A stretch of DNA of 64,000 nucleotides from assembly GCF_022370835.2 (NCBI RefSeq), contig NZ_CP092365.1:2976001-3040000 (forward strand), in the 5' to 3' direction. The translations under genes and the position numbers were made by a program. The first letter of the stretch is position 1. The number at the start of each line of letters is the position of its first letter. The stretch is from Mycolicibacillus parakoreensis. Lineage in GTDB: Bacteria; Actinomycetota; Actinomycetes; Mycobacteriales; Mycobacteriaceae. This document shows positions 1-7,607 of this stretch, in pieces. The notes beneath the pieces are model-generated. The model saw nothing but the letters and a program-made list of their open reading frames with translations. It ran no database searches and was not told where the DNA came from.

Positions 1-1
1 G

Positions 2-472
2 GAGCTGTTCGCCGCGCTGATGGCCGCCGCCGGACTCGACGCCCGCTATCTGGGCTACCTCGACACGGTCTCGGCGGAGGCGCTGGCGGCGGTGAACCTG
101 ATGTCGCTGTTCGGTCTGCACCGGCGGTGGCGCGGTGCGGTCGTCGGCCATTTCGCGGCCACCGAGATCACCTCCCCGCCGGGGTCGCAGCGGCTGGTGA
201 CCGCGTTGCGCCGGCTCGACGCCCCGGCGGCCTGCGTGGGGTTCTACCGCGAACACGTGGAGGCCGACGCGGTGCACGAACAGGTGGTGCGCAGCGAGGT
301 GGTCGGCGCGTTGCTCGCGCGCGAGCCCGACCTGCAGCGCGATGTGGTGTTCGGCATCCGCGCCGCCGCCGTGGTGGAGAACCGGCTCGCCGATCAGATG
401 CTGACGCGGTGGCGCTCGGGGCGCACGGCGCTGCGCTCACCGCTGCCGGCGGCCGAGCCCACCGAACGTTAG
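2..472 (+). CDS. Iron-containing redox enzyme family protein (C-terminal part; 5' end outside window)
   Basis: The reading frame is open from the first bases of the window, so this is the C-terminal ~156 residues of a longer protein. The helical sequence with His/Glu pairs (for example FYREHVEADAVHEQV) resembles the heme-oxygenase-like, iron-containing redox enzyme family, whose members bind a non-heme iron centre through His and Glu side chains. The reaction cannot be assigned. Its TAG stop interlocks with the TAA stop of the convergent CDGSH gene (positions 469-472). The neighbouring iron-sulfur gene fits a shared iron/redox role, but that is inference. The start and any promoter lie upstream of the window. 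Confidence 0.6.
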   Translation, partial: ELFAALMAAAGLDARYLGYLDTVSAEALAAVNLMSLFGLHRRWRGAVVGHFAATEITSPPGSQRLVTALRRLDAPAACVGFYREHVEADAVHEQVVRSEVVGALLAREPDLQRDVVFGIRAAAVVENRLADQMLTRWRSGRTALRSPLPAAEPTER

Positions 473-666
473 GGTGCACCACGTCGGCAGCGCCGATGGC
501 TGGTGTCGCAGAGCGGATAGGTGGTGCTGCGACCACACGCGCAGATCGCCACCTGGAAGCGGTCGGACTCCACCACCCCGTCGGGGGTCTCGATGCGCAC
601 CGGGCCGGCGACCAACACCGGGCCGTGCCGCACCACCCGCACCCGCCGGTAGTCGTCGGCGCTCAC
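469..666 (-). CDS. CDGSH-type iron-sulfur protein
   Basis: A 65-residue protein with a complete CDGSH-type cluster motif near its C terminus: CACGRSTTYPLCDTSH, which fits C-X-C-X2-S-X3-P-X-C-D-X-S-H. Members bind a [2Fe-2S] cluster through three Cys and one His and act in electron or cluster transfer. Here the usual Gly of 'CDGSH' is Thr. The GTG start overlaps the stop of the upstream methyltransferase gene as GTGA (663-666), so the two are translationally coupled and share the promoter at 1386-1411. No signal peptide or membrane segment is seen, so it is probably cytosolic. Confidence 0.85.
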   Translation of the reverse strand: MSADDYRRVRVVRHGPVLVAGPVRIETPDGVVESDRFQVAICACGRSTTYPLCDTSHRRCRRGAP

Positions 667-1379
667 GGTTTGTCCGCCCGGATCACCACGAGGCGCTCAC
701 TGCGACAGCCCGGCACCATCCGGCCGCTCCGTTGCAGCCAGTCGAGCCTGCTGGAAAGGACCGGGCCGAACGGGATCCGTTGTTCTGCCACGACTTCGGC
801 ACTCAGCCCCGCCGCCCACAAGTCCAAAAGCGAGCGGTCGACGTCGGCGAACTCCGACTGCACCATCAGTAGCACCCCGCCGGGACACAGCAGCGCCCCG
901 GCCGATCCACACAGCGGCCCGAGCACCGCCCGGCCGTCGACCCCGCCGTCCCACGACCGGGCGGGTGAGCCGACGACCGCCGGCGGTGCCGCACCGGGCG
1001 GGGTGGGCACGTACGGCGGGTTGACCACCACCGCCTCGAACGGTGCGACGGTCAGCGCATGCGTCCAGGGACCCTGTCGGACGTCGACGTCGACCCCGGC
1101 GGCCCGCGCGTTGGCCGCCGCGCACCGCACCGCGCGCGGGCAGATGTCGACGGCGGTGACACCGCGGGCACCCAGTTCGGCCGCGGCGATCGCCACTACC
1201 CCGGAGCCGGTACACAGATCCAACACCCGCTTGCGGTGGACGAGGCCCATCGACGCCATCACGCCGATCAGCAACTGCGAATCCTCCTGCGGCACATACA
1301 CCCCGTCGGCGACCGGGGGTGCCCCCCGCGGGCGGGCGGCCGACCGCGGCGCGCAGGTCGTCAAATCCGGCAACATCAC
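663..1379 (-). CDS. HemK/Mtq2-like class I SAM-dependent methyltransferase
   Basis: A 238-residue protein with a Rossmann methyltransferase core: motif I VLDLCTGSGVVAIAAAELGA at about residues 51-71 and the catalytic NPPY motif at about 119-122. NPPY is typical of enzymes methylating the amide of Gln/Asn or an amino group on a nucleobase (HemK/PrmC, Mtq2 type). The substrate is unknown; no release-factor-binding domain precedes the core. The first codon is GTG at 1379 followed directly by ATG at 1376, and a SigF-like -10 box ends 6-9 nt upstream, which suggests a leaderless transcript. It forms an operon with the CDGSH gene through a GTGA overlap. A 'putative methylase' near sigF belongs, as I recall, to the M. 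smegmatis SigF regulon. Confidence 0.8.
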   Translation of the reverse strand: MMLPDLTTCAPRSAARPRGAPPVADGVYVPQEDSQLLIGVMASMGLVHRKRVLDLCTGSGVVAIAAAELGARGVTAVDICPRAVRCAAANARAAGVDVDVRQGPWTHALTVAPFEAVVVNPPYVPTPPGAAPPAVVGSPARSWDGGVDGRAVLGPLCGSAGALLCPGGVLLMVQSEFADVDRSLLDLWAAGLSAEVVAEQRIPFGPVLSSRLDWLQRSGRMVPGCRSERLVVIRADKP

Positions 1380-1385
1380 CCGGGG

Positions 1386-1411
1386 TTACCCCACCCCCGG
1401 GATGACCAAAC
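1386..1411 (-). promoter_or_regulatory. SigF-type promoter of the methyltransferase-CDGSH operon
   Basis: On the minus strand, GTTT (1411-1408), 16 nt, then GGGTAA (1391-1386). This fits the SigF consensus GTTT-N15-17-GGGTA. The predicted start of transcription falls on or next to the GTG/ATG at 1379/1376, giving a leaderless mRNA. Confidence 0.6.
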
Positions 1412-1462
1412 GCGGCGTTCACCCGGCTCCCGCGGGCGGACAGGGCGGTCCGCGCCTTCGGT

Positions 1463-3286
1463 TCATTCGTCGCGGATCCGTTCGCGCACATCACGAACGG
1501 TTTGCTTCGCCGACTCGGTGAACTCATGCATCTTCTGCTTGGCACCCTTGGTGGTCATGCTCACCCGGTCCGGATCGTGCAGCACGGCCTTGGCGGTGTT
1601 CTTCGCCATCTCGCTGCGGATCTGCGGAGGCACCGGCGGCACGTCCGGGTCGACGACCACTTCGAGGACCACCGGACCGGCGGCCGAGAGCGCCTCATCC
1701 CAGGCCTCGCCGATGGTGGCCGGGTCGTCGCAGCGGATTCCGGTCAACCCGATCAGCGTGGCGAACTCGGCATAGGGAACGTCGGGAATATGTTGGCTGC
1801 CCTCGAATTTCGGTTGCCCGCCCATGGCGCGCTGTTCCCAGGTGACCTGGTTGAGATCCTGGTTGTTGAACACGCAGAAGATCAACGGGCCGTCCGACAG
1901 CCGATCCCGGTAGCGTTTGACGGTGATCATCTCGGCCATTCCGTTCATCTGGAACACCCCGTCGCCGACGATGGCGATGACCGGCCGGCCCGGGTGGGCC
2001 AGTTTGGCGGCGATCGCATAGGGGGTGCCCGGCCCCATGCTGGCCAGGTTTCCGCCCAGCGACGCCGCCATACCGGGACGCAGCCGCAGATGCCGGGCCC
2101 ACCAGTTGGCCACCGCGCCCGCGTCGGTGGTCAGCACCGCGTTGTCGGGCAGCCGTTTGGACAGTTCGTGGACGACCAGTTCGGGGTTGAGGGGGTCGGC
2201 CTTGTCGTGCGCCCGATCGTCGAGGGTCCGCCACCAGGTGGCCACCTCGCTCTCGATGGTGGAGCGCCACGCCCGGTCGCCTTTGCGTTTGAGCAGCGGC
2301 AGGAGTTCGGCCAGCGTATCGGCGGCATCCCCGACGAGGTTGGCGTCCATCGGGTACCGCAGGCCGATCATGCGTCCGTCGCGGTTGATCTCCACGCCGC
2401 GGCACTGTCCTTCCTTCGGCAACCATTCGGCGTAGGGGAAGCTGGACCCGATCATGAACAGCGTGTCGGCCTGCGACATCATCGCCTCGCTGGCGGTCGA
2501 TCCGAGCAGACCGATCGGGCCGGTCACATACGGCAGGTCGTCGGGCAGAACCGCCCGACCGAGTGAGGTCTTCGCCACGCCCGCGCCCAGCAGGTCGGCG
2601 ACCTGCTCCACCTCATCGGCCGCGCCGGCGGCGCCGGCACCGATGAGGATCGCGACCTTCTCGCCGGCGTTGAGGATGTCGGCGGCTTTGTGCAGTTCGG
2701 ACTGCGGCGGGATCATCCGCGGCATGGTCCAGCCGACACCGCTGTAGACCGCGCCGTGCACCCGCGGCGGGGAGGGCACCGCCTGCTCCTCGGCGACGTC
2801 CTCGGGCAGCACGATGGTGGCCACCGTGCGGTTGGTCAACGCCACCTTGCACGCCCGGTCCACCAGGTGGCGCGCCTGCACCGGGGTCATGCACGTCTGG
2901 ATGAAGTCGCTGGACACGTCCTTGTACAGCGAGGTCGGGTCGATCTCCTGCTGGAACGCCGCGCCCAACGACATCCGTCTCTGCTGGCCGATGACCGCCA
3001 CCACCGGCTGATGGTCGAGTTTCGCGTCGTAGAGGCCGTTGAGCAGATGGATCGCGCCGCCGCCGGAGGTGGCCAGGCAACAGCCCAGTTCCCCGGTGAA
3101 CTTGGCGTGCCCGGCGGCCATGAACGCACCCATCTCCTCGTGGCGCGGCTGGATCAGCTCGGGGTCGCCGTCGGCGCGATCCAGCGCCCCCACCATCGAC
3201 AGGATGCCGTCACCGGGGTAGCCGAAGATGCGGTGTACTCCCCATCGGCGTAGCCGGTCGACGATGAAATCCGCGGTTGTCGCCAT
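1463..3286 (-). CDS. Thiamine-diphosphate-dependent enzyme, pyruvate oxidase/acetolactate synthase family
   Basis: A 607-residue protein with the three-domain architecture of POX/ALS enzymes. The N-terminal Pyr domain starts ADFIVDRLRRWGVHRIFGYP and carries the ThDP-activating Glu in RHEEMGAF (about residue 50). A central nucleotide-binding-like domain follows, then a C-terminal PP domain with GDG at about 441-443 and NN about 24 residues later, the Mg-ThDP motif. It ends in a charged helical tail. It probably decarboxylates pyruvate or a related 2-oxo acid; whether FAD is bound cannot be decided. I chose the ATG at 3286 because AAGGAG lies 6 nt upstream; an in-frame ATG at 3307 would place that Shine-Dalgarno inside the gene. 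A clean SigF promoter sits 37 nt upstream, so it is probably a general-stress enzyme. Confidence 0.85.
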   Translation of the reverse strand: MATTADFIVDRLRRWGVHRIFGYPGDGILSMVGALDRADGDPELIQPRHEEMGAFMAAGHAKFTGELGCCLATSGGGAIHLLNGLYDAKLDHQPVVAVIGQQRRMSLGAAFQQEIDPTSLYKDVSSDFIQTCMTPVQARHLVDRACKVALTNRTVATIVLPEDVAEEQAVPSPPRVHGAVYSGVGWTMPRMIPPQSELHKAADILNAGEKVAILIGAGAAGAADEVEQVADLLGAGVAKTSLGRAVLPDDLPYVTGPIGLLGSTASEAMMSQADTLFMIGSSFPYAEWLPKEGQCRGVEINRDGRMIGLRYPMDANLVGDAADTLAELLPLLKRKGDRAWRSTIESEVATWWRTLDDRAHDKADPLNPELVVHELSKRLPDNAVLTTDAGAVANWWARHLRLRPGMAASLGGNLASMGPGTPYAIAAKLAHPGRPVIAIVGDGVFQMNGMAEMITVKRYRDRLSDGPLIFCVFNNQDLNQVTWEQRAMGGQPKFEGSQHIPDVPYAEFATLIGLTGIRCDDPATIGEAWDEALSAAGPVVLEVVVDPDVPPVPPQIRSEMAKNTAKAVLHDPDRVSMTTKGAKQKMHEFTESAKQTVRDVRERIRDE

Positions 3287-3322
3287 GGTGTGCTCCTTCG
3301 ACGTCATGCCTCGGTGCTGCGG

Positions 3323-3347
3323 ATACCCGAGGCCACCGCGCTCAAAC
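3323..3347 (-). promoter_or_regulatory. SigF-type promoter of the ThDP enzyme
   Basis: Minus strand GTTT (3347-3344), 15 nt, GGGTAT (3328-3323): a perfect match to the mycobacterial SigF consensus. The predicted leader to the ATG at 3286 is about 30 nt and contains the AAGGAG ribosome-binding site. Confidence 0.72.
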
Positions 3348-3524
3348 CGGCGCGGTGCGACGGTCCCACCGCCCGCCGTCGGCCCGCGCCGCTACGGGCC
3401 GGCCCTTGCTAAACTGCGGTCTTGACGTTCAACAGCAGCGTCGTTCAGCCTTCACCGGTATTGATTGCGCGAAGAGCAGGTGTGTGTTGGTCGGCGATGT
3501 CGATGCCCCCTCCCCCGGTCGCCG

Positions 3525-4172
3525 ATGAACGCTGACGCCCCCGGGCCCTCCGGCGACGCCGCCAACCCGCTGAAGATGTTCGCCGACCCCGACGAGCAGC
3601 AGCGGGTCGGCCGATTTCAGTTCTTCCTCACCGACCGACGGTGGGTGTGGTCGGACACCGTGGCCCGCATGCACGGCTACGAACCGGGCGCGGTGGTACC
3701 GACCACCGAGCTGCTTTTGCACCACAAGCATCCCGACGACCGCCCCGAGGTCGCCGTGGTGCTCGATCGGGTGCAGTCCGGCGAGCCGTTCAGCAGCCGC
3801 CACCGCATCATCGACACCGGTGGGCACACCCGGTGGGTGATCGTCGTCGGTGATTACATGCGCGGCGCCGACGACGCCGTGATCGGGACGGCCGGCTTCT
3901 ACGTCGACGTCACCGAGGTGCTGCAGTCCGATGTCAGTACCGCCGTGTCGGAGGTCACCGAGTCGCGGGCGGTCATCGAACAGGCCAAGGGGGTGCTGAT
4001 GGCCGCGCACGGCATCTCCGCCGAGCGGGCGTTCGACATCCTCGTCTGGCGCTCCCAGGAGACCAACATCAAGGTGCGGGAACTCGCCGGCCGGTTCGTC
4101 GAGGCCGTGGTCGGACGGATGTCACCGGGAACCGTCAGCCAGATCGATCATGCGCTGTTGACCATCGACTGA
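3525..4172 (+). CDS. PAS-ANTAR protein (putative RNA-binding antiterminator)
   Basis: A 215-residue protein. Residues ~25-130 form a PAS fold (FQFFLTDRRWVWSD, then HKHPDD, then RHRIIDTGGHTRWVIVVGD). Residues ~145-205 form an ANTAR domain (ESRAVIEQAKGVLMAAHGIS). ANTAR domains bind paired hairpins in leader RNAs and prevent termination, and PAS supplies the sensory input, so this is probably a one-component antiterminator. The ATG at 3525 was chosen because the protein aligns from there; TTG 3465 and GTG 3480 are in-frame alternatives, and no strong Shine-Dalgarno is seen. Its RNA target and ligand are unknown. It lies among SigF partner-switch genes, but I see no SigF site in front of it. Confidence 0.82.
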   Translation: MNADAPGPSGDAANPLKMFADPDEQQRVGRFQFFLTDRRWVWSDTVARMHGYEPGAVVPTTELLLHHKHPDDRPEVAVVLDRVQSGEPFSSRHRIIDTGGHTRWVIVVGDYMRGADDAVIGTAGFYVDVTEVLQSDVSTAVSEVTESRAVIEQAKGVLMAAHGISAERAFDILVWRSQETNIKVRELAGRFVEAVVGRMSPGTVSQIDHALLTID

Positions 4173-4197
4173 GATCGCGCCCCCGCTGACGCACCCA

Positions 4198-4216
4198 CCC
4201 CGGCACGGCGCCGGGG
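4198..4216 (+). terminator. GC hairpin after the PAS-ANTAR gene
   Basis: CCCCGGC (4198-4204), a 5-nt loop, GCCGGGG (4210-4216): a 7-bp perfect stem 26 nt after the stop codon, without a T tract. It is terminator-like, but could also be a leader hairpin for the downstream gene. Confidence 0.4.
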
Positions 4217-4323
4217 AGTGTGATCTCGGTGCTGTCGGGGAACCCGGTACACGGTGACGTGATGTGCCAAGCGCGACGAGGGAGGGAGACGGCACCGGCG
4301 GTGCCGTTGCCAGAGGTGCCACG

Positions 4324-5082
4324 ATGGGCGATCTAACACCGCCGCTGACGGTCGACACCGACTTCATCGACGGCAGCTGCGTGCTCACCGCCGCCGGTTC
4401 GCTGGACGGTCGCACCTATCTCACGCTGCGCGACACGGTCATCAGTGCGGCACTGGACGAGCCGACCGCCGTGTTGGTGAACGTCGAGAATCTCTGCGTG
4501 CCCGTGGTCTCGGCATGGACGGCCCTCAGCAGCGCACGCTGGCACGTCAGCCACTGGCCCGACGTGCCGATCATGGTGGTGTGCGCGCAGCCGAGCGTGG
4601 CCGTGACGCTGTCCAGGCACGGGGTCAGCCGTTCTGTGCCGGTGTATCCCAGCGTCGACGCCGCACTGCGCACCCTCGGCGACGGCGCGCCTCCGCGGCG
4701 GCGTCGGGCCAGCGCGACGCTGTCGGCGTCGACGCCTGCGCTGCACCGGTCACGCGTCTTGGTCGCCGAGTGGTTGACCGGGTGGGGCCGCGGCGATCTG
4801 GTCCCGGTCGCGAAGGTGATCGTCGACGTCTTCGTGGAGAACGTGCTCGCCCACACCGACAGTCGTCCGGTGGTGCTCGCCGAGACCGACGGTGCGACCG
4901 TCACCGTCGCCGTGAAAGACACCGCACGGTCACCGGCGGTGCGCCGGGAGCCGCCGCATGCCCCGCACCAATGGATCCCGGGGTTGGCCGTCGTGGCCAC
5001 ACTCTCCCGGGCCTGGGGCAGTACGCCCACCGGCTCCGGGAAGACGGTCTGGGCGATCATCGGTCCGGAGAATGTCTGGTAG
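4324..5082 (+). CDS. STAS-HATPase fusion, putative anti-sigma/antagonist regulator
   Basis: A 252-residue protein. Residues ~8-115 look like a degenerate STAS domain and residues ~140-250 like an RsbW/SpoIIAB-type HATPase (N-box region VDVFVENVLAHT, C-terminal G-box GLAVVATLSRAWGS). This joins an antagonist-like and an anti-sigma-like module in one chain. The position of the phosphorylated STAS Ser is Val (PVVSAW, against MGSTGF in the neighbour), and the catalytic Glu of the kinase N-box is Val while its Asn remains. It may therefore bind partners and ATP without phosphotransfer; this is inference from alignment by eye. Start ATG 4324 follows AGAGG at 8 nt; an upstream in-frame start at 4264 is less likely. 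Confidence 0.65.
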   Translation: MGDLTPPLTVDTDFIDGSCVLTAAGSLDGRTYLTLRDTVISAALDEPTAVLVNVENLCVPVVSAWTALSSARWHVSHWPDVPIMVVCAQPSVAVTLSRHGVSRSVPVYPSVDAALRTLGDGAPPRRRRASATLSASTPALHRSRVLVAEWLTGWGRGDLVPVAKVIVDVFVENVLAHTDSRPVVLAETDGATVTVAVKDTARSPAVRREPPHAPHQWIPGLAVVATLSRAWGSTPTGSGKTVWAIIGPENVW

Positions 5083-5284
5083 CAGCCGGCCCCCGCGGCT
5101 CGTTACCGAACCGTTGTGAAACCCGAACGGGAGGAGTAACGTCGCCCCCAGGTTGAGTTCACAGCCACCCCGGAAAGGCGTCAGGGACGTGCGGGGAGGC
5201 GGCGGCTCTCCGAGTCTTCGATTCCGGTTACACGTCCTCGACGCGGTCCAGTAGCACGAACATGCAACTGATGGAGCGATGGAC

Positions 5285-5725
5285 ATGACTGTGACCCGCA
5301 CGACCGGCCATCCCTGGCCGAGCCCCACGACGGATATCGACTTCCCCGCACCCTCGTGGGAGAGCTACACCGCGCAGATCGACGCCCGATGGGGACGAAG
5401 CGGGCTGGTCCTCACCGTGCACGGCGAAGTCGACGCCGCCAACTCCGAGCAGCTCACCGACTACGTACGCCGCTGCGCCGCCCACTGCGAATGGCTGGTG
5501 CTCGACCTCAGCGGCGTCGACTTCATGGGCTCGACCGGCTTCGTCGCACTGCAGCGTATTCAGACCGCCGTGGCCGGCACCCTGCGGTGGGCGCTGGTGC
5601 CCGGGCGGGCGGTCTCTCGCCTGCTGCGTATCTGTGACCCCGGCTCGGCGCTGCCCGCCCGAGCGACCATGACCGAGGCCCTGGCCCACGTCCAGGACCT
5701 GGCGCTGATGCGGGCCTCGGGCTAA
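5285..5725 (+). CDS. STAS-domain anti-sigma factor antagonist
   Basis: A 146-residue single STAS domain with a leading ~25-residue tail. The core (LVLTVHGEVDAAN, then LVLDLSGVDFMGSTGFVAL) carries the conserved DFMGST segment, with Ser at about residue 83 as the likely phosphorylation site. Such proteins bind an RsbW-type anti-sigma factor when unphosphorylated and so free the sigma factor. The natural partner is the RsbW encoded about 1 kb away, so it is a candidate RsfA/RsfB-like antagonist of the SigF system. I prefer the ATG at 5285 over 5279 because GGAG (5273-5276) is 8 nt from 5285 and only 2 nt from 5279. It is convergent with sigF. Confidence 0.85.
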   Translation: MTVTRTTGHPWPSPTTDIDFPAPSWESYTAQIDARWGRSGLVLTVHGEVDAANSEQLTDYVRRCAAHCEWLVLDLSGVDFMGSTGFVALQRIQTAVAGTLRWALVPGRAVSRLLRICDPGSALPARATMTEALAHVQDLALMRASG

Positions 5726-5726
5726 G

Positions 5727-5746
5727 CCGCGCCAGGCCGCGCCAGG
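5727..5746. repeat. Short tandem repeat between convergent genes
   Basis: The 10-mer CCGCGCCAGG occurs twice in tandem just after the STAS gene stop, followed by shorter CCAGG copies to about 5755. It lies between the convergent STAS and sigF genes. No function is evident. Confidence 0.5.
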
Positions 5747-5829
5747 CCAGGCCAGATCGCGCGGCACCGACGACACGCGCGGTTCCCGTGGTGCGTGCGT
5801 CGCGTGCCGACCCGGTGCTCTACTGCATC

Positions 5830-6621
5830 TCACTCCATTTGGGTGCGCAGCCGGGCCAGCGATTTGGCGAGCAGCCGTGAGACGTGCATCTGCGAGACCC
5901 CGACCCGCTCGGCGATCTGGGTCTGGGTCATCGACTCGAAGAACCGCAGGATGAGCACCGTGCGTTCACGCTCGGGCAGGGCCGCCAACAGCGGGCGCAG
6001 CGTCTCGAGGTTGTCGATGCGGTCCATCCCGGCGTCCACCGACCCCAGCGTGTCGGCGATCGCCCGAACATCGTCGTCGCCGCCACCGCTGCCGCTGTCG
6101 ATCGACAACGTGTTGTAGGAACTGCCCGCCACCAAGCCTTCGACGACCTCACGGCGGCTCACCTCCATCTCGGTCGCCAACTCCGACGGCGTCGGGGCCC
6201 GCCCGAGTCGCTGCGACAGTTCGGCGGTCGCGGCCCCCAGTCGCAGGTGCATCTCCTTGAGGCGCCGCGGCACCTTCACCGACCAACTGTTGTCACGGAA
6301 GTGGCGGCGGACCTCCCCCATGATCGTGGGCACCGCGAACGACACGAAATCCGACCCGGCCTCGACGTCGAAACGCGCCACCGCGTTGACCAACCCCACC
6401 CGCGCCACCTGCACCAGATCCTCGCGGTTCTCTCCTCGGCCGTCGAAGCGGCGGGCGATATGGTCGGCCAGCGGCAGGCAGCGCTCCACGATCTTGTCGC
6501 GCTGGGCGCAGAACCGCGGCGAGGCCGCGGGCAGCGCCGCCAACCGTCGGAACATCTCAGGGACGTCGGAGTACTCCGCGCTGCCCCGCGATGCCGAGCC
6601 ACCGGCATCGGCCGCCATCAC
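5830..6621 (-). CDS. sigF: RNA polymerase sigma factor SigF
   Basis: A 263-residue sigma-70 family group 3 (SigB/SigF/WhiG type) factor. Region 2 runs through IVERCLPLADHIARRF, ENREDLVQVARVGLVNAVARF and FVSFAVPTIMGEVRRHFRD. Region 3 has VKVPRRLKEMHLRLG. The region 4 helix-turn-helix is MTQTQIAERVGVSQMHVSRL near the C terminus. It directs RNA polymerase to general-stress and stationary-phase promoters in mycobacteria. Its start is GTG 6621 or the adjacent ATG 6618, both overlapping the rsbW stop, so anti-sigma and sigma are co-translated. Eight matching promoters cluster within 14 kb, including one before rsbW itself, which implies autoregulation. Confidence 0.95.
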   Translation of the reverse strand: MMAADAGGSASRGSAEYSDVPEMFRRLAALPAASPRFCAQRDKIVERCLPLADHIARRFDGRGENREDLVQVARVGLVNAVARFDVEAGSDFVSFAVPTIMGEVRRHFRDNSWSVKVPRRLKEMHLRLGAATAELSQRLGRAPTPSELATEMEVSRREVVEGLVAGSSYNTLSIDSGSGGGDDDVRAIADTLGSVDAGMDRIDNLETLRPLLAALPERERTVLILRFFESMTQTQIAERVGVSQMHVSRLLAKSLARLRTQME

Positions 6622-7058
6622 TCAATCCCCACCCGGCGTTTGGTCAACACCACCCCGACCGTCTGGCCCCCCACCCCGGGCTGCTCGCCATCACGGTAGG
6701 TGTCGACCTCGTCGACCAGGGACGTCAGCACGTGCCAACCGAAACTGCCGGGGGACACGATCTCGCGGTCGCCGCGGCAGGGCACGCACACATCGATGCG
6801 CACCACGTCGGAGCCCGGATCGACGACCGTCACCAGCGTCGCCCCGTCGCTGGCCGCGTGCACCAGCTGGGTACAGGCCTCGTCGACGGCCAGGCGCAGG
6901 TCGGCGACGCTGTCGACATCGAAATCCTCCAGTGCGCCGACCGCGCCGACCAGTGTGCGCACGACCGCGATGTTGTCGACGCGTGCCGCGACCCGCAACT
7001 CCACCGACCGGTCAGCACGCTGATCTTGGGCCGCTTCCATCCTGGTGTCCGTCACGTA
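6618..7058 (-). CDS. rsbW: Anti-sigma-F factor RsbW (UsfX)
   Basis: A 146-residue HATPase-fold protein matching mycobacterial RsbW/UsfX, which holds SigF inactive until displaced by unphosphorylated STAS antagonists. The N-box reads AVDEACTQLVH: the catalytic Glu is present, but the Mg/ATP-binding Asn of SpoIIAB-type kinases is Gln. The C-terminal G-box region is PGSFGWHVLTSLVDEV. I chose the GTG at 7058 because the family is about 145 residues and the similarity begins just after it (ELRVAARVDNIAVVRTLVGA); the frame stays open to 7349 without family resemblance. The operon is rsbW-sigF with a 4-nt overlap and a SigF-type promoter about 115 nt upstream. Confidence 0.9.
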   Translation of the reverse strand, partial: YVTDTRMEAAQDQRADRSVELRVAARVDNIAVVRTLVGAVGALEDFDVDSVADLRLAVDEACTQLVHAASDGATLVTVVDPGSDVVRIDVCVPCRGDREIVSPGSFGWHVLTSLVDEVDTYRDGEQPGVGGQTVGVVLTKRRVGIE

Positions 7059-7170
7059 TCGTCTCGTCCTCTCGGCGGTCATCTGCTCCCTGAGGCTACC
7101 GCCGTGCCCTCGCGTTGCCGGATGTCTCGCACCGTCGCCGATCTGCGACGCCGGCCACCGGCCGATCAGG

Positions 7171-7195
7171 TACCCGTTCCGCGCCGGTTTTAACC
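7171..7195 (-). promoter_or_regulatory. SigF-type autoregulatory promoter of rsbW-sigF
   Basis: Minus strand GGTTA (7195-7191), 15 nt, GGGTA (7175-7171). The -35 deviates at one base from GGTTT. SigF autoregulation through a promoter before usfX/rsbW is established in M. tuberculosis. The predicted leader is about 105 nt. Confidence 0.6.
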
Positions 7196-7259
7196 AGTCA
7201 CAACCGCGCACACCGCGGTGCGCGGCGGCGCGGCCGCCGGCCGTCACCGGACCGGGAAC

Positions 7260-7285
7260 GTTTAGCGACGCAACGCGATGGGCAT
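7260..7285 (+). promoter_or_regulatory. SigF-like promoter of the small basic protein/CsbD genes
   Basis: GTTT (7260-7263), 16 nt, GGGCAT (7280-7285). The -10 has C in place of T. The predicted leader to the ATG at 7330 is about 38 nt. It is divergent from the rsbW promoter, with the two -35 elements about 65 bp apart. Confidence 0.5.
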
Positions 7286-7329
7286 CCCGATAGACGGGCC
7301 GGGAAGACCAGTTCGGAGAGGAGAAGAGG

Positions 7330-7587
7330 ATGCCGAACGCGTCGATCAAGGACGAGCGTCTCTACCAGGATCTGCGCGACGAGGGCAACTCCAAGGAGAA
7401 GGCGGCCCGGATCGCCAACGCCGCCGCGTCGAGCAGCCGCCGCAAGGTCGGGCAGCGCGGGGGCCGCTCCGGCTCGTACCAGGACTGGACCGTCCCTGAG
7501 CTCAAAAAGCGGGCGAAAGAGCTTGGTTTGTCAGGCTATTCGAAGCTGACGAAAGGCCAGCTGATTACGAGACTGCGCAACCATTAG
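7330..7587 (+). CDS. Rho-N/SAP-like small basic protein
   Basis: An 85-residue basic protein. The N-terminal half (ASIKDERLYQDLRDEGNSKE) is a conserved actinobacterial module of unknown function. The C-terminal ~35 residues (WTVPELKKRAKELGLSGYSK, then LTKGQLITRLRNH) form the helix-extended-helix of a Rho N-terminal/SAP domain, which binds nucleic acid. A strong Shine-Dalgarno (AGGAG within 7317-7329) precedes the ATG. It is followed after 20 nt by a CsbD-like gene, and a SigF-like promoter lies upstream. It is probably a stress-induced nucleoid or RNA-binding protein; the exact role is unknown. Confidence 0.8.
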   Translation: MPNASIKDERLYQDLRDEGNSKEKAARIANAAASSSRRKVGQRGGRSGSYQDWTVPELKKRAKELGLSGYSKLTKGQLITRLRNH

Positions 7588-7607
7588 TCGTGAGGAAAGG
7601 TGGATTG

